Positions 7,901 to 15,779 are shown, numbered from the stretch's first letter. The stretch: DNA of 64,000 bases from Pseudomonas viridiflava (GCF_900582625.1 NZ_UTIQ01000241.1:62001-126000); one strand, 5' to 3'. Notes: generated by a model from the sequence alone, not told the origin. Translations and numbers: made by a program.

Positions 7901-10570
7901 CGGAATGAAGTTCTGCACCAGCAAGTTGTCGCGCGAGAACGGGCCGTGCTGCGACGAAGATTGCCGCGAGATCTCCTGGCGCTTGCCGCCTTCCAGCGTT
8001 TCCAGCACGTACAGCGTGTCGGTGTACACCAAGCGTGGGCCTTGCGCGTGAGCCTCGGCGTGGCGCTGCAAATGCTCTGGCAGCCACATGTCGTCGTCGT
8101 CGAGGTAGCACAAGTAGGCGCCTCGAGCCTGGCGAATGCCGCAGTTACGCGCGTTCGACAGCCCGCCGTTACGCCCCAGTGCCAAATAGGTGATGGGGAA
8201 GTCGTAGCCCTGCAGCACATGCTCAACCGGCGCGCCGGCATCGTTGATCAGAATGACTTCGAAGTCTTTGAAGGTCTGCGCGCTAAGACTGGCCAGCGCA
8301 TCGACCAGCAAATCGGCGCGGTTATAGGTGGTGAGAATGATGGAGAAGGTCGGCCCCTGTTCCCCAGCCTTGACCGCGCCAGGGCCAGCCAACGCCGCTT
8401 CAATCGCCTGACTGCGCGCCTTGAAGCGCGCTTGCACCTCGGCTGGCGCGCTCTGCATACGCTGGCGATACAGCGCCAGAATCGGCCCGGCCGCCGCGAT
8501 CATGCGCGGGCGCACGGCGGGGTCGGCCAGGTTCAGTTCGAGAATTTCGGTGTGTTCGGCCAGCGGCTTGTCGCTGCCGTAGAAGCTGTTGGAAATCTGC
8601 CCGCCATGCACGCGGTAACCCACGCTGGGCTGACGCAGAAAAACAAAATCCGGTGCCAGCCGCGCCAGGCGAATCCACAACTCCCAATCGCCGGCGAGCA
8701 TGTCGCTGCGGTGAATGGTGCCGTCGGCCTGGGTGATTTGCGGCAATACGCTGCGGCGCAGCATGACTGCCGAGGGCGTGATGTAGTTGTCGTAGCTGAG
8801 CAGGTCCACCACTTCATCGCGCCCACCCGAATAGGACTGCGAGCGATGACCGGGATGTTGTGCGTAGTGGGTGATGGTGCCGCGCTCGTCGATCCAGTTG
8901 CACTGTGTGTAACCGAGGCCAGCGTGCGGCGTGCGGTCCAGAGCGGCCACCAAGGAGGCCAGGTGGCCGGGATACAAGACGTCGTCCGAGCCCAGCACCA
9001 CCACATAACGGCCGCTGCCAGCGGTGACGCATTTGTTGTAGTTGCCGGTCATGCCGAGGTTCTTGGCGTTGACCTCGTAATAAAAGCGCGGGTCTTCGAC
9101 GTAGCGCTGCAAGATCTCGACGCTGTTGTCTTTGGAGCAGTCATCGAACACCACCACCTCGAACGTCACGCCCTGCTGGGCGAGGATCGAGTCGATGGTC
9201 TGACCGATAAATGCACTGTTGTTGTACGACATGACGGCAACGGTTACATCCACGGCAGTCTGTTCCTCGGCAAACAACGCCTGCGCCCCATGCTGGGTCT
9301 GACGCTGGTGATTCAATTCGGCGAAAAATGCAGCGGCTTCGGCGTCCCGGTCGACCGGCACATCAGCCATGCGCGCCTGGCGTACCGGCGCATCGGCGGC
9401 TAACCAGTGCTGCAATTTTTCAATGGGGATTTCCACGTTCCAGTGGAATACCACGGAGTGGGTGCCGGGTTGACCAACCACCGGCAAATAAACCAAACGC
9501 ACGCCAACAGCAGCCGCCAAGGCGTGGAAAAACCAGTACCACATCTGCGCGTTGTCTTGGATAAGCATCACCAGCGTGCTGCCGCTGGGCATCCACAGCA
9601 GGTTGGCAGCCGCCGCGCCGGAGCCGAGCACCGCCAGTTCCATTGATGACAACAGTGCCACCTGCTCGGCGAACGTATGGGTTTCCGGCTGAATCAACGC
9701 AAAGCCGTCCGCGCGCAGCGCCTCGGTAAGTGCTTGCTGGTTGACGATGGTCCGACCGTTTCCGCCTGGCGGGCGAATCAGGTACGTCTTGCCGTTTTCG
9801 CGGTGGGCGCGCGGCACACGCGCTTTGATGTAATTGGCCATCCAGGCGATGGCGCTGGGGAACACCTGATACTCGTCACCGGCATACACGTAGCCGGCGC
9901 GCGGTTCCCAGATATCGGCGCTGTCGGAGAAGTGATACAGCACGCCCACATCGCAGGCCTGACCGGCGGGCACGCAGACGGTTCGCTCGCGCGGCCAGAA
10001 CAGCGCCAGTGAATCCATGATCGAGGCAGGCAAGCCCGCCTCTACCAGCACCACGGTTTGCGCATCGAACGCGGCTTGGTTAATCCAGAAAAAACGCGCC
10101 AATTTTTCGCTCAGCCAGTGCGCGTAGTTGCCGTTTTCCCAGCCGAAAAATGAAATGGCATGGGCCACCTGCAACGGCTCGCCAGCGCCTGCATAAAAGG
10201 CGCAACGACCGTCGTCAGTCAGCTTCAATCCATGCTTTTCGTACCAGCCGACGTTGAGCCGCTCGCGGTTATCAAACGCCACGTCACAGACGTATTCGCC
10301 GTTATCGATATCGGCGATGCCTGCCATGCCGGCCACCAGCCGTACCTGATGAAACTCGGCGCTGTACTGGGCATAGGCGGTTTGCGGTGCGCGGCGAACA
10401 TTGGCTGGGATGGCGAAGTCGACCATCTCCAACGGCGCGGGCGCCCAGGCCGTCGAAGGCGCCAGTTCCAGCAAATGGTTGCGGCCCTTGGCGGCGCGCG
10501 CAGGAACCAGCGCGGCGCTGGCAAATGCACCTTGCAGGTGACTCCACCGGGAAGGTGCAGTAGCAGACAT
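4970..10570 (-). CDS. Giant multidomain glycosyltransferase (GT61 / GT2 / GT2 / GT2 / GT4-like)
   Basis: A single 1866-residue protein with no predicted membrane segment. From the N-terminus: a GT61-like domain (about 1-400; NYAHWLSEKLARFF, GSGAAAANLLWMPSGS); a GT-A fold GT2 (about 435-700; VAVMSYNN, acidic VLGSDDVLYP); a second GT2 (about 738-1010; IILTTYNR, YLDDDDMW); a third GT-A region (about 1030-1510; YYSDEDTR, LVPTKDQ, LLNNDTAI); and a GT-B, GT4-like C-terminus (about 1540-1866; GGCGHYRVRQ, GWAGGVGHTG, LLEYGFLGFPV). It lies next to fliC and is last in an operon making a dTDP-amino sugar, so it most likely builds the flagellin glycan in the cytoplasm. A GGAG ribosome site supports the start. 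Acceptor and linkage order cannot be read from the sequence. Confidence 0.85.
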   Translation of the reverse strand: MSATAPSRWSHLQGAFASAALVPARAAKGRNHLLELAPSTAWAPAPLEMVDFAIPANVRRAPQTAYAQYSAEFHQVRLVAGMAGIADIDNGEYVCDVAFDNRERLNVGWYEKHGLKLTDDGRCAFYAGAGEPLQVAHAISFFGWENGNYAHWLSEKLARFFWINQAAFDAQTVVLVEAGLPASIMDSLALFWPRERTVCVPAGQACDVGVLYHFSDSADIWEPRAGYVYAGDEYQVFPSAIAWMANYIKARVPRAHRENGKTYLIRPPGGNGRTIVNQQALTEALRADGFALIQPETHTFAEQVALLSSMELAVLGSGAAAANLLWMPSGSTLVMLIQDNAQMWYWFFHALAAAVGVRLVYLPVVGQPGTHSVVFHWNVEIPIEKLQHWLAADAPVRQARMADVPVDRDAEAAAFFAELNHQRQTQHGAQALFAEEQTAVDVTVAVMSYNNSAFIGQTIDSILAQQGVTFEVVVFDDCSKDNSVEILQRYVEDPRFYYEVNAKNLGMTGNYNKCVTAGSGRYVVVLGSDDVLYPGHLASLVAALDRTPHAGLGYTQCNWIDERGTITHYAQHPGHRSQSYSGGRDEVVDLLSYDNYITPSAVMLRRSVLPQITQADGTIHRSDMLAGDWELWIRLARLAPDFVFLRQPSVGYRVHGGQISNSFYGSDKPLAEHTEILELNLADPAVRPRMIAAAGPILALYRQRMQSAPAEVQARFKARSQAIEAALAGPGAVKAGEQGPTFSIILTTYNRADLLVDALASLSAQTFKDFEVILINDAGAPVEHVLQGYDFPITYLALGRNGGLSNARNCGIRQARGAYLCYLDDDDMWLPEHLQRHAEAHAQGPRLVYTDTLYVLETLEGGKRQEISRQSSSQHGPFSRDNLLVQNFIPVNAWSHPRQWLDEVGGFDVELPALEDWDMLLKLSARYSVEHVQAQTVQVHIRQESPEQRMSVRERKNFPELFRRLYGRHGQGVEAPVEQARGEFLQSLVDEMSNKAVGQPTFGYLHTLTPQVLAAFERRLQDAYVPSIEVLVLALPGTEPAALQATVDSLNAQQHGAPHRVVTGDWQQVNDAAVASTADWLYVLPAGDTLEPHALALLLDRAVAAPTGCYYSDEDTRGEQGAHSPIFKPDFNLDLLRSYPYTGRSLFIVREALEQLGGLRFQFDGLALQDFQLRCAESFGLDSVGHIAEVLCHSAVPFARWLASDEVRLHSAAVVSEHLDRLGVPHTMQEGVLPGFNRIRYDYPEQPLVSILVPTKDQLALLQRCVETLLEKTAYSNYELLIIDNASETEEAKAWLAGIEQLNSEQIRVVRYPGPFNFSAINNAAAAVARGEYLVLLNNDTAILREDWLDELLNHARRPEVGIVGAKLLFPSGHIQHAGVVLGLSGPADHPFLGDAGDSAGYMQRLLVAQNYSAVTAACLIIRKEVYDAVGGLDEVVFKVSYNDVDLCLKVREAGYLSVWTPYSVLLHEGSVSQKSGVETLAQEQKLKRFRSEQAAMYQKWLPLLARDPAYNQNLTLANKGFELDPIRGAIWQPFVRAPLPRILVHPADRGGCGHYRVRQPFTAMQREGMADGVISETLLHPVELERFQSDVIIFQRQVTDAQLESMAEIKQLSNAFRVYELDDYLPNLPLKSVHRADMPKDVLRSLRKALTLVDRFVVSTQPLAEALAGMHDDIRVVLNRLPTNWWNGLNSERRVGRKPRVGWAGGVGHTGDLELIADVVRDLADEVQWVFFGLCPDKLRPYVTEYYPGVTIDKYPTILASLNLDLALAPLEQNQFNDCKSNLRLLEYGFLGFPVICTDAVCYRGDLPVTRVKNRYKDWMDAIRMHLADLDATAKMGDDLQTIIRRDWMLEGENVRNWAKAWMPD

Positions 10571-10626
10571 GGATGAAACTCCGAATTTTGAACACGCCGC
10601 CTACGCTTGCGCAGGCGGCCCACGCA

Positions 10627-11046
10627 TCAGCCTTTGGGCTTGGCGTTTACCGCCTGGGAGAACTGATCGTAGTCGCGGAAATAGTCGTCTTCGCTGTAAC
10701 GCTCCGAAGCCAGAACCATGCACACCGAGCCGCTGGAGAAGTTGTCGATCTCGCGCCAGATCATCGGCGGGATGTACAGGCCGTAATAGGAGCGGTTGAG
10801 GTGGTATTTGAATTTGGTGCGGCCGTCGTCGAGCAAGATGTCAAAGCTGCCAGACATGGCGATCAGCAATTGATGAAGCTCTTTATGGGCATGGCCGCCA
10901 CGGTGCGAGCCGCCGGGTACGTCGTACAGGTAGTAAACGCGCTTGATATCGAACGGGATGTGTTGATTCCCCTCGATAAAGGTCAAGTTGCCGCGCCGGT
11001 CTTCAATGATCGGCAGATCGACAATTTTGCAGTGCTGTAGAGACAT
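10627..11046 (-). CDS. dTDP-6-deoxy-hex-4-ulose 3,4-ketoisomerase (FdtA/QdtA, WxcM-like cupin)
   Basis: A 139-residue RmlC-like cupin. The segment DRRGNLTFIEG near residue 17 and the histidine cluster GGHAHKELHQLL (about 49-60) are typical of FdtA/QdtA sugar ketoisomerases. The family moves the keto group of dTDP-4-keto-6-deoxyglucose from C4 to C3, giving a galacto (FdtA) or gluco (QdtA) product. With the aminotransferase and acyltransferase upstream it forms a complete branch to a dTDP-3-acylamido-3,6-dideoxyhexose. The dTDP-4-keto-6-deoxyglucose itself must come from rmlA/rmlB elsewhere. Which C4 epimer is made cannot be decided here. GGAG five bases before the ATG supports the start. Confidence 0.82.
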   Translation of the reverse strand: MSLQHCKIVDLPIIEDRRGNLTFIEGNQHIPFDIKRVYYLYDVPGGSHRGGHAHKELHQLLIAMSGSFDILLDDGRTKFKYHLNRSYYGLYIPPMIWREIDNFSSGSVCMVLASERYSEDDYFRDYDQFSQAVNAKPKG

Positions 11047-11176
11047 GAGCGCTCCGAATCCGTATGGAAACCATCAAACCAATTTCGACCACGCGTACCT
11101 GTCAAAAAATTAGCAGTGATAGCCGTTGTCAGCTGCAAAGCAAAACTTGCACCACTTTGCCGTCGCCCGCAGGCGC

Positions 11177-12286
11177 TTAGCCGCTGAAGCTGTTACACGC
11201 CTCGATAACCGCGTGCTGATGGGCTGCCGACAGGCCGGGGTAAAGCGGCAGGCTCAACACCTGCGCCGCCAGCTCGTCGGAGATGGGCAAGCGCAGTTGG
11301 GCAAATTCGCTGTAGGCGGCCTGGCGGTGAATCGGCACGGGGTAGTGAATCAGGCTCGGCACGCCGCTGCGCTCCAGGTGCGCCTGCAACTGCTCGCGCG
11401 CCTGGGTGCGAACCACGAACTGATGCCAGACATGGCTGCCGGCCACCGCTGGCGCTTGGGGCAGCACCAGCAGCGGGTTGCGGATGTGGCTGAGGTAATG
11501 CGCGGCGATGGCCTGACGGGCCTGCGCGTCGCTCTGCACGCTGGGCAATTTCACCCGCAGCAGGGCCGCTTGCAGTTCATCCAGGCGCGAGTTCACGCCT
11601 TGCACGTCGTGAACGTATTTGCGCGTAGAACCATAGCTGCGCAGCTTGCGCACTTGCTCGGCCAAACGGTCGTCGCCGGTGGTCACGGCGCCGGCGTCCC
11701 CGAGGGCACCGAGGTTTTTCACGGGAAAGAAACTGAAGCCCGCCGCATGGCCAAACGCACCGGCTTGCCGGCCCAGGGCGTCCACCGCGCCATGGGCTTG
11801 GGCGGAATCTTCAATCAGCAGCAGGTCGTGTTCGTTAGCCAGGGTTTGCAACGCCTCCATGTCGGCCAACTGACCGTATAAATGCACAGCAATGACGGCG
11901 GCGGTGCGCGGGCCGATGGCGGCTTTTACCGCCTGCGGATCAATGTTGAACGTCGCCGCATCAGGTTCCACCAGCACCGGCGTCAGGCCCGCTTCGCTCA
12001 CCGCCAGGGCCGTGGCGATAAAACTGTTGTTGGGCAGAATGACCTCGTCGCGGTCATCGAAACGGCCCAGGTTTTTATAGCCGCGCAATATCAGTGTCAG
12101 CGCATCCAGACCGTTACCCACGCCAATGGCATGGGGCACGCCGCACGCTTGGGCGTATTCGGTTTCGAACGCTGCCACCTCGGCGCCCAACACATACCAG
12201 CCCGAGCGCAGCACGCGTTGAAACGCGTCGGTCAGCGCCTGTTCATCGCGCAGATTGAGCGCAGCCACATCAAGGAAAGGAAACAT
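11177..12286 (-). CDS. PLP-dependent sugar 3-aminotransferase (DegT/DnrJ/EryC1/StrS, FdtB/QdtB-like)
   Basis: A 369-residue sugar aminotransferase. The lysine expected to bind PLP lies in SFFPVKNLGALGDAG (about residue 188), and VGNGLDALTLIL near residue 55 is the usual cofactor-phosphate region. Together with the neighbouring ketoisomerase it should transaminate a dTDP-3-keto-6-deoxyhexose to the 3-amino sugar, using glutamate. It starts one base after the acyltransferase stop, so the two are probably translationally coupled. A 130-base gap without visible signals separates it from the ketoisomerase. VioA-type 4-aminotransferases belong to the same superfamily, but the adjacent 3,4-ketoisomerase argues for the 3-amino product. 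Confidence 0.85.
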   Translation of the reverse strand: MFPFLDVAALNLRDEQALTDAFQRVLRSGWYVLGAEVAAFETEYAQACGVPHAIGVGNGLDALTLILRGYKNLGRFDDRDEVILPNNSFIATALAVSEAGLTPVLVEPDAATFNIDPQAVKAAIGPRTAAVIAVHLYGQLADMEALQTLANEHDLLLIEDSAQAHGAVDALGRQAGAFGHAAGFSFFPVKNLGALGDAGAVTTGDDRLAEQVRKLRSYGSTRKYVHDVQGVNSRLDELQAALLRVKLPSVQSDAQARQAIAAHYLSHIRNPLLVLPQAPAVAGSHVWHQFVVRTQAREQLQAHLERSGVPSLIHYPVPIHRQAAYSEFAQLRLPISDELAAQVLSLPLYPGLSAAHQHAVIEACNSFSG

Positions 12287-12287
12287 A

Positions 12288-12752
12288 TCAATCGCCTAGA
12301 TAACGCACCACGCGTGCGGGGTTGCCGACTACCAGCGCATGGTCTGGCACATCGTGGGTGACCACCGCACCGGCGCCCACCATGGCGCCGGCACCGATGG
12401 AGATACCGGGAAGAATAATGGCCCCGGCACCAATGGACGCGCCCTGGTGCACATGGGTCTGCGGGAAGCTGTCGGGGTATTGTTTCGAGCGTGGCAGCAG
12501 GTCGTTGGTAAAGGTGGCGTTGGGGCCGATGAACACGTCGTCAGCGATGCGTAGACCGTCCCACAAATACACCCCGCATTTCACCGTTACCCGGTCGCCA
12601 ACCACCACGTCGTTTTCGATCAGGCAGTGGGCGTTGATGTTGCAATCGCGGCCGATCTGGGCGCGCGGCAGAATCACTACGTACTGCCACACCGTGGTGC
12701 CATCGCCAATCTGCTGGCTGTGAACGTCTGCCAAAGGATGAATCGAAGCCAT
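12288..12752 (-). CDS. Left-handed beta-helix N-acyltransferase (FdtC/QdtC-like)
   Basis: A 154-residue hexapeptide-repeat acyltransferase. Repeats such as IGDGTTVWQYVV, IGRDCNINAHC and IGAGAMVGAGAVV run through most of the chain, predicting a trimeric left-handed beta-helix. By context it acylates the 3-amino group of the dTDP sugar made by the two downstream genes, normally with acetyl-CoA. It is the first gene of the - strand operon and is divergent from the gene at 12880. The 127-base gap must hold promoters for both directions, but no consensus element stands out. The acyl group could differ from acetyl. Confidence 0.82.
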   Translation of the reverse strand: MASIHPLADVHSQQIGDGTTVWQYVVILPRAQIGRDCNINAHCLIENDVVVGDRVTVKCGVYLWDGLRIADDVFIGPNATFTNDLLPRSKQYPDSFPQTHVHQGASIGAGAIILPGISIGAGAMVGAGAVVTHDVPDHALVVGNPARVVRYLGD

Positions 12753-12879
12753 GCGCGCGGTGCCTTGCTGGAGGTGGGCTTGAGGTTAGCAAGCCGTCGC
12801 AGGCTCGTCACGGACGGCGCCTCGCCACGGCGCTTTTTTTCAGTAAGATGAGCCTCCGCACCCGCCCGGACTGGATGGC

Positions 12880-13941
12880 ATGGCTAACGACCTCGACCGC
12901 ATCGGTTTTCTGATTCACAACATCGAAATGTTCAACCACTACCGCGCGGTGTGGCAGCACCTTCCGGCCGGCAGTGTGGAAGTGGCGGTGACCGGACAGC
13001 TCAAAGACCACCAAACCATCATCGACACCTGCGAGCGCGAGCAATTGCCCTGGCGCGCAGCCAGCGAGCTGCTCGCGCAGAAACAGCGCTACGACATTCT
13101 GGTATCCAGTTTTCCCCAGCATTACGAACGCGGCAGCGACTCGCCCTACCTCACCCAGTCCATCGGCCGCCACAACCTGCGCTTCATGTACGCCACCGGC
13201 AAAGCGGGCTGGAATTTCCAGCAGTGGAACGAGGTGTACGACGCCGTGCTGTGCTTCGGACCGTACCAGGCCGAGCAGTTGGCGTTCTGCAGCAACACGC
13301 TGAAAGTGCAGATGGGCTACCCGCGTTTCGACCGCTTTTTCAACCAGCCGCTGGACCGCGCCGCGCGGCTCACCGAGCTGGGCTGCGACCCCACCCGCAA
13401 AACCGTGGTGTGGCTGCCGACGTGGAAAACCTTGTGCTCGATTGATCTGTTCGTCAGCGCCATCGCCGCGCTGCAAGACCGCTATAACGTGATCGTTAAA
13501 CCGCACCCCATCACCATTACCGACGAGCCCGCGCGCATGCGTCAGCTCGACGTGATCAACACCTGCATCCGCGAACACATCGACAACGTCGAACTGTTTC
13601 AGCTCGCCGACTTTTTGCTGTGCGACTACGGCGGCTCCGCCTTCGGCGGCATCTACACCGACCGCAACGTGTTGCTGCTAGACATGCCCCACGCCGAAAG
13701 CGACCCGCTTGTGGGCAAAGACTCCTCAGATATCTGGCTGCGCAAAGTGATGCCGCACATCAGCGCCGAACAGGTCGCGCAATTACCCGACCTGCTGGCC
13801 GACGAGCACCTGTGGGAGCAGCAACGCAGCGTACGCCAGCAGCTGAGCCAATACTTCTTCGCGCCCTTCCACGGTTTTGCTTCGCAGGTGGCCGCTCTGG
13901 CCATCGCCAACAGCCCGAAAATGCTCAACAAAGGGCGCTAA
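12880..13941 (+). CDS. CDP-glycerol glycerophosphotransferase-like protein; candidate phosphoryl-group transferase
   Basis: A 353-residue GT-B-fold protein of the TagB/TagF (CDP-glycerol:polyglycerophosphate transferase) type. Visible signatures are WLPTWKT (about 187-193), KPHP (207-210) and CDYGGSAFGGIYTDRNVLLLD (about 248-268), which correspond to the catalytic and CDP-binding regions of the family. These enzymes move a phospho-substituent from a CDP carrier to an acceptor and release CMP. No teichoic-acid gene is nearby. The next gene is an APS-kinase-like nucleotide kinase, four bases downstream. I infer that it may transfer the phosphoramidate-type group predicted for this island onto the flagellin glycan. 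The ribosome site is weak, so a nearby alternative start is possible. Confidence 0.7.
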   Translation: MANDLDRIGFLIHNIEMFNHYRAVWQHLPAGSVEVAVTGQLKDHQTIIDTCEREQLPWRAASELLAQKQRYDILVSSFPQHYERGSDSPYLTQSIGRHNLRFMYATGKAGWNFQQWNEVYDAVLCFGPYQAEQLAFCSNTLKVQMGYPRFDRFFNQPLDRAARLTELGCDPTRKTVVWLPTWKTLCSIDLFVSAIAALQDRYNVIVKPHPITITDEPARMRQLDVINTCIREHIDNVELFQLADFLLCDYGGSAFGGIYTDRNVLLLDMPHAESDPLVGKDSSDIWLRKVMPHISAEQVAQLPDLLADEHLWEQQRSVRQQLSQYFFAPFHGFASQVAALAIANSPKMLNKGR

Positions 13942-13945
13942 TAGA

Positions 13946-14464
13946 ATGGTCATCTGGTTAATCGGTTTGTCTGGCTCGGGCAAAACCACCCTGGGCCGCG
14001 AGATCGCCCAACAGTGGAAGCAACAACAGCCCAACACCGTGCTGGTGGATGGCGATGAAGTGCGGCGCATCTTCCGCCAGGATCTTGCCGCCGCCGACTA
14101 CACCATGGCCGGGCGGCGGACCAACGCCGAGCGCATCTTCGAACTGTGCGCCTGGCTCGACGCCCAACAGATCAACGTGGTGTGCAGCATCCTCTCGATT
14201 TTTCCCGACCTGCGGGCGAAAAACCGCGAGCACTTCCAGCGCTATTTCGAGGTGTACCTCAACCCGCCGTTCGACACCTTGGTGCAGCGCGACACCAAAG
14301 GCCTGTACGCCAAGGCCCTGGCAGGCGAAATGAGCGACATGGTCGGCGTAGACATTCCCTTCCCGGCGCCCACCCACGCGGACCTGGAAATCGACACCAG
14401 CGCCACGGCCGACATCAGCGCCCTGGCCCGCGACATTCTCAAGCAGGCGCAGAGCATCCCATGA
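13946..14464 (+). CDS. APS-kinase-like nucleotide kinase (candidate cytidine diphosphoramidate kinase)
   Basis: A 172-residue P-loop kinase of the CysC family: Walker A GLSGSGKTT (7-15), VDGDEVRR (about 34-41) and an R-rich segment AGRRTNAERIFE. True CysC enzymes phosphorylate the 3'-OH of adenylylsulfate. No sulfate-assimilation gene is near, and it is embedded in a glycan island. In C. jejuni a CysC-like kinase (Cj1415) instead adds the 3'-phosphate to CDP-phosphoramidate, and the other three enzymes of that route are encoded at 17012-20757. The ATG at 13946 lies four bases after the previous stop, and the in-frame extension upstream overlaps that gene. It overlaps the next gene by ATGA. 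Confidence 0.75.
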   Translation: MVIWLIGLSGSGKTTLGREIAQQWKQQQPNTVLVDGDEVRRIFRQDLAAADYTMAGRRTNAERIFELCAWLDAQQINVVCSILSIFPDLRAKNREHFQRYFEVYLNPPFDTLVQRDTKGLYAKALAGEMSDMVGVDIPFPAPTHADLEIDTSATADISALARDILKQAQSIP

Positions 14465-15054
14465 GCACCCCGCCCTACCCTTACAGCCAGGGCGAGCGCC
14501 TGGAAGAGCGCAACACCTACTTTTACAGCGCCTACCACGGCCAACCGTTTTTTGCCGCGTGGCGCGGCAGCCGCGAACAGGCGTTGGCCAAATTGCCGCC
14601 GGCCCAGCCCTGGGCGCCGAAGGCCAGCGGCGTGACGCTCAATACCGAGCACGGCTACGACACCCAAGCGCTGCTGAATCTGCTGCTCACCAGCGACCTC
14701 GGCGCGCCGGCCCATCGCCGTTTCGCCGAACAGTTGCTGCAACGCTTCGAGGTCAGCAAACGCCTGTACCGTCACTACACGCCCGCGTTCAAAGCGGTGC
14801 TCGACAGCGGCTACGACGACCTGTCGCTGTACGTGCAATTCGCCGCGCTGTGCCTGGCCATGCAGGCGCAACCGAATGCTTTGCCGTTTCTCAATGGCCT
14901 GCTGAAAAGCCTCGATACGCTGATTGCCATCCACGCGAGTTGCCCTGCCGAACTCGGCGCCCACCTGGCGTGGCTGATTGCCGGCGAAGCGCGCTGGGTC
15001 GAAGCGCTGGCCGTGCAAGTGAAGGTGCCATTGCACGCAGGAGATCAACCGTGA
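14461..15054 (+). CDS. Conserved-looking hypothetical protein, translationally coupled to kinase and formyltransferase
   Basis: A 197-residue soluble protein that I do not recognise. It begins at an ATGA overlap with the kinase stop and ends at a GTGA overlap with the formyltransferase start, so it is clearly part of one translational unit. The N-terminus (MSTPPYPYSQGERLEERN) is polar and aromatic. Residues about 65-190 look like a helical bundle rich in Leu and Ala, with no signal peptide or membrane segment. Coupling on both sides suggests a role in making or transferring the same modification, for example as a subunit or scaffold. Confidence 0.7.
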   Translation: MSTPPYPYSQGERLEERNTYFYSAYHGQPFFAAWRGSREQALAKLPPAQPWAPKASGVTLNTEHGYDTQALLNLLLTSDLGAPAHRRFAEQLLQRFEVSKRLYRHYTPAFKAVLDSGYDDLSLYVQFAALCLAMQAQPNALPFLNGLLKSLDTLIAIHASCPAELGAHLAWLIAGEARWVEALAVQVKVPLHAGDQP

Positions 15055-15779
15055 GCCGACTGAACAATGTGGTCATGATCGCGGCCCACAGCGCCCGCTC
15101 GCAGGCATACCTGCAAACCCTGTTGGCCAACGACCTGGCGCCCGCCCATGTGCTGCTGCTCGGCGAGGCCAACGCGCCCGCCGCGGAGCCGGCGCCACCG
15201 GCCGAGCTTCTGCATGGCGTGCTGCTGCCCGATTTGAACATCTCGCTGGAAACCAGCCTGGCCGCCGCCAGCATCGCCTTCAGCCAGCTGGACACGCGCG
15301 ACATCAACGCTGCCACCGTGCGTGAGCAGGTGCAGGCGTTGCAGCCAAGGGTGATTATTTTCTCGGGCTACGGCGGGCAACTGGTCGGTGCCGAGCTGAT
15401 CGACTTGGGCATCCCGCTGCTGCATGTGCACAGCGGTTGGCTGCCGGACTATCGCGGCAGCACCACGGCCTATTACAGCCTGTTGGAAGAAGGTCGCTGC
15501 GCCGCCAGTGCGTTGATTCTCGACAAGCAGATCGACACCGGCCCGGTGTTGGCGCGCAAGCATTATCCGGCGCCGCCGATGGGCACCGACATCGACCGCC
15601 GCTACGACACGGCCATACGCGCCGACCTGTTGTTGCAGGTGCTCCGCGCCTACCAAGCCACCGGCGAATTGGCCATAGAGATGCAACAAGAGGTGGAGCA
15701 CGGCAACACCTACTACGTGATCCACCCGGTGCTCAAACACCTAGCCCTGCTGAGCCTGCCGGCCGCCGAGCAGCCTTAG
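15051..15779 (+). CDS. Formyltransferase-family protein (Fmt/ArnA N-domain-like)
   Basis: A 242-residue Formyl_trans_N domain protein starting at a GTG overlapping the previous stop. The loop LLHVHSGWLPDYRGS (about residues 121-135) corresponds to the Asn-x-His catalytic loop of Fmt and ArnA, but His replaces the usual Asn while the second His is kept. The catalytic Asp is present in ILDKQIDTGPVL. The family uses N10-formyltetrahydrofolate to formylate an amine. Possible substrates here are the 3-amino sugar or the phosphoramidate nitrogen; neither can be proved. Its end overlaps the convergent methyltransferase gene by four bases. Confidence 0.75.
   Translation: MSRLNNVVMIAAHSARSQAYLQTLLANDLAPAHVLLLGEANAPAAEPAPPAELLHGVLLPDLNISLETSLAAASIAFSQLDTRDINAATVREQVQALQPRVIIFSGYGGQLVGAELIDLGIPLLHVHSGWLPDYRGSTTAYYSLLEEGRCAASALILDKQIDTGPVLARKHYPAPPMGTDIDRRYDTAIRADLLLQVLRAYQATGELAIEMQQEVEHGNTYYVIHPVLKHLALLSLPAAEQP

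Noticed and set aside
3052..9403. Long open frames on the + strand opposite fliC and the giant glycosyltransferase gene (up to about 740 codons).
   Set aside because: They mirror the codon structure of the real genes on the - strand, have no ribosome sites, and give no recognisable protein sequence.
13946..14464. Adenylylsulfate kinase of sulfate assimilation.
   Set aside because: No cysD, cysN or cysH gene is near. The gene is tied by overlaps to island genes, and the other members of a CDP-amidate pathway are present.
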